Positions 9,160 through 17,909 of a stretch of 64,000 nucleotides of DNA are shown piece by piece; the stretch's first letter is position 1, and each line of letters opens with the position of its first letter. The DNA is from Patiriisocius sp047731265 (GTDB lineage Bacteria > Bacteroidota > Bacteroidia > Flavobacteriales > Flavobacteriaceae): assembly GCF_047731265.1 (NCBI RefSeq), contig NZ_CP159835.1:1674001-1738000 (forward strand), given 5' to 3'. A program made the translations under genes and the position numbers. Under the pieces are notes generated by a model. That model was not told the origin of the DNA. It made no database searches and was given only the letters and a program-made list of their open reading frames with translations.

Positions 9160-9189
9160 AAACGTATACTATTCGAATAAGATACGTTT
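9160..9189. promoter_or_regulatory. 30-bp near-perfect dyad between zinc-finger gene and integrase
   Basis: AAACGTAT (9160-9167) and ATACGTTT (9182-9189) are perfect inverted arms centred on TTCGAA (9172-9177). 13 of 15 half-site positions are symmetric. It is placed to control both divergent genes. It could equally be a tyrosine-recombinase core site. Confidence 0.65.
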
Positions 9190-9224
9190 ATTATTATTTG
9201 ATTTTGTAGTTTTAATAAAAAATC

Positions 9225-10355
9225 ATGAATTTAAAACAGCATATTACTTTAAAACGCCTTTTTATAGAAGATCAATCTTGCATTGGATTAAAGTTCTATG
9301 CCAATAAAGCGATACAGATTATTATTAAAGAACTTAATAATGTCCAATGGAGTGTGGAGTTCACAATGTATTATGTCCAAAACAACAAAACTAATATTGA
9401 TCAAATATTTTCATTATTTAGGGGGATTGCTTGGATCGACACACAATATTTTTATGAAAAAAATAGATCTAAGGAATTGAATGAAACCTTTGACTCATCT
9501 TGGGTTAAAGCAAGAAAGCGTCCAAATGATTTTAAATTTTGTCCTGACAATTATCTTCAAAAATTAGAACTTAAAAAATACGCAAACAATACTGTTAAAA
9601 CTTACGTATCTTGTTTTGAAGACTTCCTAAATTACTACAAACAACGAGATATTAACAAGTTAGATGAGAACGACGTTAGGAACTATTTGGAATACTTAAT
9701 AAAAATGAACCGTTCAGATTCTTATTTAAATCAAGCTATCAACAGTATTAAGTTTTATTACGAGACTGTACTAGGTATGCCAAATAGGTTTTATAGTATT
9801 GAAAGGCCTCGGCAAAAAAGAAAACTACCTGTTGTATTATCAAAAGAAGACGTCTCATTAATCATTGCAAGTTCTAATAACCTCAAGCACAAATGCATTA
9901 TCAGTCTTTTATATTCGGCAGGTTTAAGAAGGTCAGAATTACTTAATTTAAAGCTAGAAGATATTGAAAGCAAAAGGATGCTAATAAGGGTACGAGATGC
10001 TAAAGGAAATAAAGATCGTTATACTTTATTGTCTGAGAAGTTATTAAAGGATTTGAGACTTTATTATAAAGAGTATCAACCAAAAAATTACTTATTTGAA
10101 GGTCAAACAAAGGATCAATACAGCCCCAACAGTGTTGGGAAAGTAGTTTCAAATGCTGCTATAAAAGCTGGTATTAGAATTCCTGTTTCGTCGCATATAC
10201 TGCGACACAGTTTTGCCACTCATCTACTAGAATCGGGAGTTGATATACGTTACATTCAACTTCTACTCGGTCATAATTCTACTAAAACAACTGAAATTTA
10301 CACTCATGTTGCAAAAAGCAGTTTCGATTTTATAAAAAACCCTTTAGATTTTTAA
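9225..10355 (+). CDS. Tyrosine recombinase / integron-type integrase of the cassette array
   Basis: 376-residue site-specific recombinase. Catalytic residues are visible: Arg235 (SAGLRRSEL), His324 and Arg327 (HILRHSFATH), His350 (LLGHNS) and Tyr359 (TEIYTHV), with a final FIKNPLDF like XerC/D and IntI ends. A core-binding SAM-like domain spans roughly residues 105-190 and an extra N-terminal region of about 100 residues precedes it. Between the second-half strands and the HxxR box I see no long IntI-specific insertion, so it is IntI-like in context but Xer-like in sequence. It reads in the same direction as the cassettes and ends 63 bp before the first one. I infer that it inserts and excises them. 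Confidence 0.93.
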   Translation: MNLKQHITLKRLFIEDQSCIGLKFYANKAIQIIIKELNNVQWSVEFTMYYVQNNKTNIDQIFSLFRGIAWIDTQYFYEKNRSKELNETFDSSWVKARKRPNDFKFCPDNYLQKLELKKYANNTVKTYVSCFEDFLNYYKQRDINKLDENDVRNYLEYLIKMNRSDSYLNQAINSIKFYYETVLGMPNRFYSIERPRQKRKLPVVLSKEDVSLIIASSNNLKHKCIISLLYSAGLRRSELLNLKLEDIESKRMLIRVRDAKGNKDRYTLLSEKLLKDLRLYYKEYQPKNYLFEGQTKDQYSPNSVGKVVSNAAIKAGIRIPVSSHILRHSFATHLLESGVDIRYIQLLLGHNSTKTTEIYTHVAKSSFDFIKNPLDF

Positions 10356-10363
10356 TGTTTATG

Positions 10364-10371
10364 TATATTTG
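10364..10371 (+). promoter_or_regulatory. Possible cassette promoter (Pc-like) -7 element
   Basis: TATATTTG fits TAnnTTTG and lies just after the integrase stop, pointing into cassette 1. No TTG at 19 bp. The flanking GTATAT occurs twice as a direct repeat (10363 and 10374). Confidence 0.4.
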
Positions 10372-10390
10372 AATGTATATATAGTAAAAA

Positions 10391-10424
10391 TAAACACACC
10401 AGTGTGTTTATCTAAACGTTGTGC
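10391..10424 (+). other. attI: Candidate attI site
   Basis: A 20-bp palindrome (TAAACACAC, CA, GTGTGTTTA; 10391-10410) is followed by TCTAAAC and the crossover box GTTGTGC (10418-10424), where cassette 1 begins. Unlike the attC sites it has no matching R'' arm upstream, as expected for a primary insertion site. Confidence 0.65.
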
Positions 10425-10429
10425 ACCAT

Positions 10430-11344
10430 ATGAAAAAAGGACTCGAAATATTATTAATCCTATTGACCTTTAGCTGTTGTACTAAATCACAGGTCGAATC
10501 AAGTAAAATAGGAGCTGACTTTGATCTCAATGAGAGTACTATTTATCTAACTCTTTTCACAAGCGATATTGGTTCAATAATCTCTTTTGACTTAAAAACC
10601 AATAAAATTGACTCTATAACTAACCCTGAAAATGGCTACGATTTAAGACCGCGAATATCTTCCAACAGGAAAAGCATTCTATATATCAGTTTCCCTTTAC
10701 CAGAGAAGGAACACCCTCATTTGATTCTAAAAAACTTGGTGACAAATTCAATTGATACAATTTTGAAAAACCAGCCATTTCTGACAGAAGCGGTTTTTTC
10801 TAAGGATGAGAAAGAAGCATTCTTCTTTTGTGCTTCGGAATACAAAAACTATTCACCTATAGTCAGACCAAAGAATCATGGTTTTGACTTATACAGAGTA
10901 AACTTTGATACTAAAGAGGTTATTCAAATTACTGACAAGAAGGAATACGACATGCGGCTTTTAAGGTTGGCAGAAAATGGAGAATCAATTTATTGCACAA
11001 TTCCACCAGAGGAAGGAATAGTATCGATTTCAACCAAAACAGGAAAGAAGACTTCTATTGATTTCAAAGGGAACCCAAGAAAGCAGGTAGAAGGTTGGTT
11101 CAATTTAATTGCTTTAAGAAATGACTCTGCCCTTTATGAGGCGCTATATGAGATTTACGAACATGACTTTACTGAGAATCAAAGCGAGTTTATTCTAAGG
11201 TCACCTGACAACTCTCACTTTCAGATTATCAAAACTGATACAACTTGGAACAATCTGATATTTACCACAAGCAGTAATGGATTATTTGTGTACAATAGAA
11301 AATCAAAAGAAGTAACAGATTTAAAAAGAGAAATAATAAAATAA
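10430..11344 (+). CDS. Cassette 1: lipoprotein with beta-propeller-like body
   Basis: 304 residues with a lipoprotein signal (MKKGLEILLILLTFSC). The body has repeated strand patterns such as LTLFTSDIGSIISFDLKTNKI, RPRISSNRKSILYISF and AVFSKDEKEAFFFCASE, resembling TolB/PD40-type beta-propeller blades. No enzyme motif seen. ATG 10430 is preferred to the GTG at 10421, which lies inside the recombination box. First cassette after the integrase. Confidence 0.75.
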   Translation: MKKGLEILLILLTFSCCTKSQVESSKIGADFDLNESTIYLTLFTSDIGSIISFDLKTNKIDSITNPENGYDLRPRISSNRKSILYISFPLPEKEHPHLILKNLVTNSIDTILKNQPFLTEAVFSKDEKEAFFFCASEYKNYSPIVRPKNHGFDLYRVNFDTKEVIQITDKKEYDMRLLRLAENGESIYCTIPPEEGIVSISTKTGKKTSIDFKGNPRKQVEGWFNLIALRNDSALYEALYEIYEHDFTENQSEFILRSPDNSHFQIIKTDTTWNNLIFTTSSNGLFVYNRKSKEVTDLKREIIK

Positions 11345-11345
11345 C

Positions 11346-11408
11346 GGTGCACAACATACTGTAAAGTGCATACCCTTCGGGATACGCACCTTACAGCTAG
11401 CATTGTGC
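11346..11408 (+). repeat. attC 1 (short class, mutated R')
   Basis: R'' GGTGCACAAC complements the cassette start GTTGTGCACC. Arms CTGTAAAGTGCATACCC and GGATACGCACCTTACAG fold around a TTCG loop. The R' crossover reads ATTGTGC at 11402 instead of GTTGTGC. Confidence 0.85.
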
Positions 11409-11496
11409 ATAATGTAAAAACTTTCTGGCAAAGAGAAAAATACGTCTGAATGTATCACGAAATAAAACCAAACTGGTTAATAAAACTAACTTAGAT

Positions 11497-12003
11497 TTGA
11501 AAAAAAAAGAAATTTATTGGCTGATTGGAACATTTGGAATTTCAATAATAGTATGCCTGATTCTAATCGGACTTGATTGTTTCAATTCAACATCTAAGAC
11601 TGACATCAACATTCACGATACATATTTTGTGGTTGAGAAAAAAGAACTGTCATTATTGATTATTAAACTGACTTTTTTCTTTGTGTATCTATTTCGAATG
11701 TTCAGAAGTAAATTTAAAAATATAACGGCAAACCTATTTTTTATGATTGCTAACTTTTTTATGAATATGTCAATTGTTGGGCTTTTTTCACTTATCAAAT
11801 CATTTGCTCGCTCGTCAGGAGTAATTGAAAACACTGCTAATAAAAGTGGAATATTAGATAGTAGCTCGTCTGAATATATTTTCCTTTTTGTATTATTCTT
11901 ATTTATCCAAATATTCTTACTCGTTTCATTAGCTTATAGCGGATTTAAAACAGGACTGAATTACAACAACCGAAAAGAAAACACTATGCACAACAATGTA
12001 TAA
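11497..12003 (+). CDS. Cassette 2: four-helix membrane protein
   Basis: 168 residues with four predicted membrane segments (near residues 6-26, 50-68, 78-98 and 126-148). A DINIHDTYFVV motif after the first helix recurs in uncharacterised Bacteroidota membrane proteins and resembles a stretch of cytochrome oxidase subunit I. Function unknown. The likely start is TTG 11497, as no ATG fits the first helix. The last residues (MHNNV) and the stop codon come from the recombination site. Confidence 0.65.
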   Translation: MKKKEIYWLIGTFGISIIVCLILIGLDCFNSTSKTDINIHDTYFVVEKKELSLLIIKLTFFFVYLFRMFRSKFKNITANLFFMIANFFMNMSIVGLFSLIKSFARSSGVIENTANKSGILDSSSSEYIFLFVLFLFIQIFLLVSLAYSGFKTGLNYNNRKENTMHNNV

Positions 12004-12182
12004 AAAACATAGGGCGTTTGTGCTAAACCGAAAGGGCTGCGAATATTAATAAAGTCCGCTAAATATAAAATTTGGCGTTTATAGAAGAAAAATAAAAGCA
12101 AAATATTTATATTTAGCTAACTAATAAACCGAAACGTAAGTGCTTATTTATTGCCCTACGTTTCTTATACTAAACGTTACCC
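11985..12182 (+). repeat. attC 2 (long class D)
   Basis: R'' TATGCACAAC pairs with TTGTGCATA at the cassette start. Arms GTATAAAAAACATAGGGC and GCCCTACGTTTCTTATAC. Nested hairpin around CGCTAAATATAAAATTTGGCG. R' GTTACCC at 12176. Confidence 0.88.
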
Positions 12183-12637
12183 ACAATTGCTCAAAAAAAA
12201 TATTTTCGAGCAATTGATACTCCAATCTAACTTATAAAAAGGGAAGCAAGTTTGCGCAAACGGACTTTACTCAAACTCGACTGTTGCGCCGATAGCCTTC
12301 TTAGCAAGTTTACGCAAACGGATTTTACTCAAAACGTGTTTCAGGACGTTCCAATCTACGCAATCGTAGCGGAATCAAAATCTAATCTTTTTCTAATCGT
12401 TGTGTAATCTACGCAAAGAGTCTGTGCTTACTCTTATGTATCGCAAAAGTGGGTAACAGTGCGTATAAAACATAGCAATTCCTGGCAGTCCAAAAGGTTT
12501 TTTTGTATTTGTGAAGTCGCCAAATCTTTTGATTTGGCTTTTTGAAAATCAAAGGAAAAACAAAATGCAAAAGATTTGGCTTGTGCTAAACCGAAAAGTT
12601 CTTGTATTTTTAGATGCTACGTTTCATACGCTGGACG
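12177..12637 (+). ncRNA. Cassette 3: 461-bp ORF-less cassette, copy 1
   Basis: No open frame of 60 codons or more on either strand. The first 60 bp hold a strong hairpin (CAATTGCTC ... GAGCAATTG around an AAAATATTTT core). Then come the palindrome GTTTGCGCAAAC, a second partial copy of that 30-bp motif about 65 bp on, and a CTACG-CAAT-CGTAG stem. The rest is the attC. Probably encodes a structured RNA or a regulatory element; inferred from structure and copy number only. Confidence 0.6.
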
Positions 12638-12643
12638 TTACCC
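12450..12643 (+). repeat. attC 3 (class C)
   Basis: R'' TGGGTAAC matches cassette start GTTACCCA. Arms GCGTATAAAACATAGC and GCTACGTTTCATACGC. Embedded GCCAAATC-TTTT-GATTTGGC hairpin followed by T residues. Confidence 0.88.
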
Positions 12644-13098
12644 ACAATTGCTCAAAAAAAATATTTTCGAGCAATTGATACTCCAATCTAACTTATAAAA
12701 AGGGGAGCAAGTTTGCGCAAACGGACTTTACTCAAACTCGCCTGTTGCGCCGATAGCCTTCTTAGCAAGTTTACGCAAACGGATTTTACTCATAACGTGT
12801 TTCAGGACGTTCCAATCTACGCAATCGTAGCGGAATCAAAATCTAATCTTTTTCTAATCGTTGTGTAATCTACGCAAAGAGTCTGTGCTTACTCTTATGT
12901 ATCGCAAAAGTGGGTAACAGTGCGTATAAAACATAGCAATTCCGGGCAGTCCAAAAGGTTTTTTTGTATTTGTGAAGTCGCCAAATCTTTTGATTTGGCT
13001 TTTTGAAAATCAAAGGAAAAACAAAATGCAAAAGATTTGGCTTGTGCTAAACCGAAAAGTTCTTGTATTTTTAGATGCTACGTTTCATACGCTGGACG
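12638..13098 (+). ncRNA. Cassette 4: 461-bp ORF-less cassette, copy 2
   Basis: Tandem copy of the previous cassette, exactly the same length, differing at a handful of bases (for example GGGGAGC for GGGAAGC and CTCATAACG for CTCAAAACG). No protein gene. Confidence 0.6.
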
Positions 13099-13104
13099 TT
13101 ACCC
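12911..13104 (+). repeat. attC 4 (class C)
   Basis: Near-identical to attC 3: R'' TGGGTAAC (12911-12918), R' GTTACCC at 13098. Confidence 0.88.
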
Positions 13105-13559
13105 ACAATTGCTCAAAAAAAATATTTTCGAGCAATTGATACTCCAATCTAACTTATAAAAAGGGGAGCAAGTTTGCGCAAACGGACTTTACTCAAACTC
13201 GCCTGTTGCGCCGATAGCCTTCTTAGCAAGTTTACGCAAACGGATTTTACTCATAACGTGTTTCAGGACGTTCCAATCTACGCAATCGTAGCGGAATCAA
13301 AATCTAATCTTTTTCTAATCGTTGTGTAATCTACGCAAAGAGTCTGTGCTTACTCTTATGTATCGCAAAAGTGGGTAACAGTGCGTATAAAACACAGCAA
13401 TTCCTGGCAGTCCAAAAGGTTTTTTTGTATTTGTGAAGTCGCCAAATCTTTTGATTTGGCTTTTTGTGAATCAAAGGAAAAACAAAATGCAAAAGATTTG
13501 GCTTGTGCTAAACCGAAAAGTTCATGTATTTTTAGATGCTACGTTTCATACGCTGGACG
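13099..13559 (+). ncRNA. Cassette 5: 461-bp ORF-less cassette, copy 3
   Basis: Third tandem copy, again exactly 461 bp. It shares the copy-2 variants in its first half, but its attC has its own changes (AACACAGC, GTGAATCAAAGG). Confidence 0.6.
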
Positions 13560-13565
13560 TTACCA
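13372..13565 (+). repeat. attC 5 (class C)
   Basis: R'' TGGGTAAC (13372-13379), R' GTTACCA at 13559. Same nested terminator-like hairpin as attC 3. Confidence 0.88.
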
Positions 13566-13570
13566 CACAT

Positions 13571-14458
13571 TTGAGAAAAACATTGAGAACGACAATAATA
13601 TTACTTCTGATTTTAGTTTCGAGCCTTTCCTATGGACAAGGAAATGGACTTTATAAGTTCCAATCCGAAAATGGTAAATACGGATTTATGGACAAAACCG
13701 GAAAAATTAAAGTAAAAGCAGAGTATCTAAATGTTGGAGACTTTAGCGAAGGACTTTGCTACGCTTCGAAAGAAGTTATAAAAAAAGGCTACAAATGGAT
13801 TTTCATAGACACTCTAGGAAATAAAGTTTTTGACATTAAAGACAATTTTCCAGAGACAGAATTTAGAGAAGGATTTGCTCGAATTTCAAGCTTTGAGGGA
13901 CATTGGTTCGTGAATAAAAACGGAGTAAATGAATTTGGAAAAACTTGGAAAGACGGACACGAAGAATTTAAAAACGGAATTGCATTTGTTAGCAACAAAG
14001 AGTTCTCTGATTTTTATCCAATAAATACAAAAGGAGAAAGAATTGGCAAAAAAACTTTTTCAAGAGTTGAGATTTACAACTCAAGAAAAAATGACAGTTC
14101 GGAAACAAAAAGTAAAACGGAATTTAAGTCAGGTAAATATATTCCGTTTCAAGAAAATGAACTTTGGGGTTTCAAAGACAGTCTAAATAATATAGTCATC
14201 GAACCAAGATTTTATAAAGTAGATAAATTTAAGAACGGAGTTTGTGCTGTAAGAATTAATAAACAAGAATTTGAATTTGCAAATGACTATTTTCTTGATG
14301 CACTGATTGACGAAAATAGTAAAACTCTTATCGAAATCGGAATGCATTGCTATATGGGGTTTCAAGGAGAGTTAATTGAGTTTTATGGAGGGGGACATTT
14401 TTCTGGAGGTGTTCATTACCTGAATAAAAATGGAGAGAGAATTATACCAACGGAATAA
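13571..14458 (+). CDS. Cassette 6: secreted WG-repeat protein
   Basis: 295 residues. Signal peptide MRKTLRTTIILLLILVSSLSYGQ, then WG/KWG-type repeats (ENGKYGFMDKTGKIKVKAEY, KWIFIDTLGNKVF, ELWGFKDSLNNIVIEPRF). These repeats form surface beta structures; binding partner unknown. Start TTG 13571 is chosen because the frame upstream runs back through the recombination site and would replace the signal peptide with attC-derived residues. Confidence 0.8.
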   Translation: MRKTLRTTIILLLILVSSLSYGQGNGLYKFQSENGKYGFMDKTGKIKVKAEYLNVGDFSEGLCYASKEVIKKGYKWIFIDTLGNKVFDIKDNFPETEFREGFARISSFEGHWFVNKNGVNEFGKTWKDGHEEFKNGIAFVSNKEFSDFYPINTKGERIGKKTFSRVEIYNSRKNDSSETKSKTEFKSGKYIPFQENELWGFKDSLNNIVIEPRFYKVDKFKNGVCAVRINKQEFEFANDYFLDALIDENSKTLIEIGMHCYMGFQGELIEFYGGGHFSGGVHYLNKNGERIIPTE

Positions 14459-14465
14459 AAAAACG

Positions 14466-14660
14466 TGTGGTAACAACGTGTATAAAACATAGCTGATAAG
14501 TGCTAAACCGAAAAGCTTATGTTTATTTACAGAGTCCGCCAAATTTTTAATTTGGCTTTTAAAATGAAAAGATAAAAACAAAATAAAAAATTCGGCTAAG
14601 TGTTTAATCCGAAAAGTAGTGCCTTTTTACACGCTACGTTTCATACACAAACCGTTACCA
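14466..14660 (+). repeat. attC 6 (class C)
   Basis: R'' TGTGGTAAC complements cassette start GTTACCACA. Arms GTGTATAAAACATAGC and GCTACGTTTCATACAC. R' GTTACCA at 14654. Confidence 0.9.
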
Positions 14661-14675
14661 ACCATAAGAAAACCA

Positions 14676-15455
14676 ATGCAAATGGATAAGAAGAAAGCTT
14701 TAGAACTTCATAAAAAGATGATTAAACAAGGTAGTATTCCAACAGAATTATTTAAGCACACAGCCATCTCAAATGGTTTATATAAAACATTAATAAATTC
14801 TGAACTTTGGTTTGCTGCACCAACAAGTTTTAACGACCCTTTTGACTGTCAAATAAATGACCAAACAAATTGGACAGATAATAATATAAGAAATTATGTA
14901 TCAAGGACTAACTCAATAGGAATTGACCCAGAAGATGTAGTTCAGGCAAACCAACAAACACCAGGAAGTTTTAACCAATTTTTCACAAACCATTTAAAAA
15001 AAACATTATCTAAAATTGGAGTAACTTGTTTCTTACAAAAACCTGACAATTTGTTATTATGGGCTCATTATTCAGATTCACACAAAGGTGTTTGCTTGAA
15101 ATTTGACATAACAAAAGACCCTGATTTCTTCTCAAAAACATTTGCAGTTAAGTATTCGAGTCAATACCCAAATTTTGACTATTTGACAGAAAGAGACCAA
15201 TTAACCAATAAGGCTATTCTCACAAAATCAGAGCATTGGGAATATGAAGATGAAATAAGAACCATACAGGACACTTTTGGTCTGTATCCTTTTAAAAAAG
15301 AATGTTTAACTGAAATTATTTTTGGATGTAAAACAGACCCAAATGAAATTAAAACTATTAGACAAATTGTTACAAATGCAGGCTATCCAAACTTGACATT
15401 AAAGCAAGTAAAGTTAAAGACTAATCAATATGATATTGACATTATTAATATATAA
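14676..15455 (+). CDS. Cassette 7: DUF2971 protein
   Basis: 259 residues matching the DUF2971 family: LYKTLINSELWFAAPTSFNDPFDCQ near the start, CFLQKPDNLLLWAHYSDSHKGVCLKFD in the middle, HWEYEDEIRTI and LTEIIFGCKTDPNEI towards the end. The family is soluble and uncharacterised; it is often found in defence or mobile loci. Starts at ATG 14676 or 14682. Confidence 0.88.
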   Translation: MQMDKKKALELHKKMIKQGSIPTELFKHTAISNGLYKTLINSELWFAAPTSFNDPFDCQINDQTNWTDNNIRNYVSRTNSIGIDPEDVVQANQQTPGSFNQFFTNHLKKTLSKIGVTCFLQKPDNLLLWAHYSDSHKGVCLKFDITKDPDFFSKTFAVKYSSQYPNFDYLTERDQLTNKAILTKSEHWEYEDEIRTIQDTFGLYPFKKECLTEIIFGCKTDPNEIKTIRQIVTNAGYPNLTLKQVKLKTNQYDIDIINI

Positions 15456-15461
15456 TAAAAC

Positions 15462-15660
15462 GGTTGGTAACACTGTATATAGCAAATAGGGCATTTAGTG
15501 ATAAATTGAAAGTTCAGTGCTATTTACAAACACCGCCAAATTTTTAATTTGGCTTTTTAAGATGAACAAGTTAAAAACAAAATATAAAAATATGGCTCAG
15601 TGCAAACCTGAAAATTTATTGCTTTCTACTGCCCTACTTGCCATATACTAATCGTTGTGT
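15462..15660 (+). repeat. attC 7 (class C)
   Basis: R'' GGTTGGTAAC complements GTTACCAACC. Arms GTATATAGCAAATAGGGC and GCCCTACTTGCCATATAC. R' GTTGTGT at 15654. The 228 bp from here to the next gene hold no other feature. Confidence 0.88.
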
Positions 15661-15888
15661 GTAATTTTACAAGTTGAGGAGCTCAAACCGACAAAAACCG
15701 ATCTCTTTTCATAGAGCTAAGTTTGTAAACTAAAGAATAACGTTACGTATATGCTTTCCTGAAGAAACAAAATTAAACTATTAAAAAATACTTTTTTTTC
15801 GTCATGTATAGGTTGTGTATAGGTTGTTGTTTTTTTTGAATAGTATTCTATAGTTATCTTCGAACCAAAATTAAAACTAAATATCCTT

Positions 15889-17637
15889 ATGAAGAATTTT
15901 TATTTAATACTTATTACACTGACTGTGTATACAGGGTTTTCGCAAAGTTTACCGATTAATTTTGAAGGAGATGTTACGACTGCAGACTTCGTAGATTTTG
16001 ACGGAGGAACGGGAATTGTAACTACTAATCCAATGCCATCAGGAAGCAACACAAGCAGTTCTGTTGCACAAATAATAAGAGAAGGTGGAGCAATTTGGGG
16101 AGGAAGCAAAATCATATTGACTGACAATCTTGATTTTTCTGTATTAACGAAAATTACGATGAAAGTATATACTACAGCACCAATTGGAACAACCGTTAAG
16201 TTTAAATTAGAAGGATCAGGGTCATCAGTAGATGTTGATGCTAATACAACTGTTTCTGGTGAATGGGAAACTTTAGAATGGATTTTTTCAGGTACTCCTA
16301 ATAACCTTAACGAATTGGTTTTTATGTTCGATTATGGAAATGTAGGTGATGGTACCGCCAGTTCTACTTTTTACTTCGATGATATCGAACAGATAGCAGG
16401 ACCAACGGCTCCAATACCAACGTCTTTACCAATTGATTTTGAAACAGGAATCGTTAACACTGACTTTATAAATTTTTCTGGATCTACAGCTAGTATCATT
16501 TCAAACCCTCAAATTGATGGTATCAATACGAGTAATACAGTTTGTCAAATCGTACGAGATGGCGGAGAATATTATGCTGGAAGTAAAATATTTATTGACA
16601 GCCCTATCGATTTATCTACCATGTGGCATATTTCCATGAAGGTTTATACAACAGCTCCAGTAGGTACAAGAATTAAATTGGAATTAGAAAACGTAAGCGG
16701 AGCAACCAGTTTAGATTATTTAACAACAGTGTCTGGAGCATGGGAAACAGCTAGCTGGAATTTTGATGGTCAAGCTAATGATTACGATAGAATACAATTT
16801 CTTTTTGATTTTGGTAATGTAGGAGATGGTACAACAACATCTACATTTCTGTTTGATGATGTACAACAATTTGCAGGACCTGCTATACCAGAACCAGTGG
16901 CAACGAGCCTACCAGTTGATTTTGAGAACAGTGTCGTTACTACAGACTTTACCAATTTTTTCGGTTCAGTAGCATCTGTCATCCCAAATCCGCATATAGA
17001 CGCAAACAACCCTAGTGCGACCGTAGGCCATTTTATTAGAAGTGGTGGTGCGGGATATGCGCGTAGTAAGCTGGCATTAACAGACTTTATTGAGAATATG
17101 TCTACTTTTGGAACTATCTCTATGAAAGTATATACAGATGCACCTGTAGGCACCTTAATGAAATTTAAGTTGGAAAGTAACGTAGCTGATTTTGGAAAAG
17201 AACAAGACGCCTTTACTACTGTATCGGGCGAATGGGCAACCTATACTTGGGACCTTTCAAACGGAGATAATGGAATTTATAATGTACTAACATTGATGCT
17301 TGGTTATGCTACACCAAATGATGCGTCAGCAAATGCCACCTTCTTGTTTGATGATATTGAACAAGTAGCTACTTTGAGTGACGGCATTGATCAAACATTT
17401 AATATAGATGAAGTAAAAAGTTACCCAAACCCTGCAAAAGATTTCTTGACGATAAGCTCTAAAAATAAGAGTATTAAAACAATAACTCTTTTTAATATTC
17501 TTGGAATTCAGGTTACAACTCTTTATCCAAACAGTCGTGAAGTGACCATTGATGTGTCTAATTTTGCTAGTGGTGTTTATATTGCAAAAATTTCAACCCT
17601 TGAAGGAGTGGGCAGTATTAAGTTAATCCTGGAGTAG
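15889..17637 (+). CDS. Cassette 8: T9SS-secreted protein with three CBM-like repeats
   Basis: 582 residues. Signal peptide (MKNFYLILITLTVYTGFSQ), then three tandem repeats of about 160 residues each, beginning LPINFEGDVTTADF, LPIDFETGIVNTDF and LPVDFENSVVTTDF and each ending in a FLFDDVQQ-like strand. They resemble carbohydrate-binding jelly-roll modules. The last 80 residues (SYPNPAKDFLTISS ... GVYIAKI) are a type A T9SS sorting domain. No catalytic domain, so it is probably a surface adhesin or glycan binder. Confidence 0.85.
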   Translation: MKNFYLILITLTVYTGFSQSLPINFEGDVTTADFVDFDGGTGIVTTNPMPSGSNTSSSVAQIIREGGAIWGGSKIILTDNLDFSVLTKITMKVYTTAPIGTTVKFKLEGSGSSVDVDANTTVSGEWETLEWIFSGTPNNLNELVFMFDYGNVGDGTASSTFYFDDIEQIAGPTAPIPTSLPIDFETGIVNTDFINFSGSTASIISNPQIDGINTSNTVCQIVRDGGEYYAGSKIFIDSPIDLSTMWHISMKVYTTAPVGTRIKLELENVSGATSLDYLTTVSGAWETASWNFDGQANDYDRIQFLFDFGNVGDGTTTSTFLFDDVQQFAGPAIPEPVATSLPVDFENSVVTTDFTNFFGSVASVIPNPHIDANNPSATVGHFIRSGGAGYARSKLALTDFIENMSTFGTISMKVYTDAPVGTLMKFKLESNVADFGKEQDAFTTVSGEWATYTWDLSNGDNGIYNVLTLMLGYATPNDASANATFLFDDIEQVATLSDGIDQTFNIDEVKSYPNPAKDFLTISSKNKSIKTITLFNILGIQVTTLYPNSREVTIDVSNFASGVYIAKISTLEGVGSIKLILE

Positions 17638-17749
17638 GAAAATCAGAAATAGCGATTATTCCCCAACAATATACATAAAACAAGGAAAGAAACCGGAAAA
17701 CCCCATTATGCAATTGAAATTGAACTTTTCAATAGATATAAAAAAACTA

Positions 17750-17885
17750 CACACAACAACGTGTATAATTAATTGCTTTGGTCGTTGCTTATTTGGAAAA
17801 TTCCTTCAGAATTTTCTCGCGCTCGTTTTTGTTTACTAAATTAGTTGCTCAAACACGCAACTAACCATACACAACAACGTTGTGT
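17750..17885 (+). repeat. attC 8 (class B)
   Basis: R'' CACACAAC complements GTTGTGTG. Arms GTGTATAATTAATTGC and GCAACTAACCATACAC. Nested AT-rich hairpin GAAAATTCCTTC-AGAATTTTCTC. R' GTTGTGT at 17879. Confidence 0.9.
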
Positions 17886-17909
17886 GCAATTTGAGAAAAC
17901 GCTGAACTA

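Noticed and set aside
9160..9189. LexA (SOS) box controlling the integrase
   Set aside because: Integron integrases are often SOS-controlled, but this dyad does not match a LexA consensus I know for Bacteroidota; kept only as an unassigned dyad.
12177..13559. Three 461-bp tandem units as a CRISPR or satellite array
   Set aside because: Units are far too long for CRISPR, have no spacer pattern, and each contains a full attC with the R''/R' match; a distant fourth copy shows that they are cassettes.
13381..13560. Long upstream extensions of cassette genes (for example cassette 6 from 13433, cassette 23 from 33517)
   Set aside because: These codons translate the recombination site and are shared between unrelated cassettes, so they are read-through of attC and not real N-termini.
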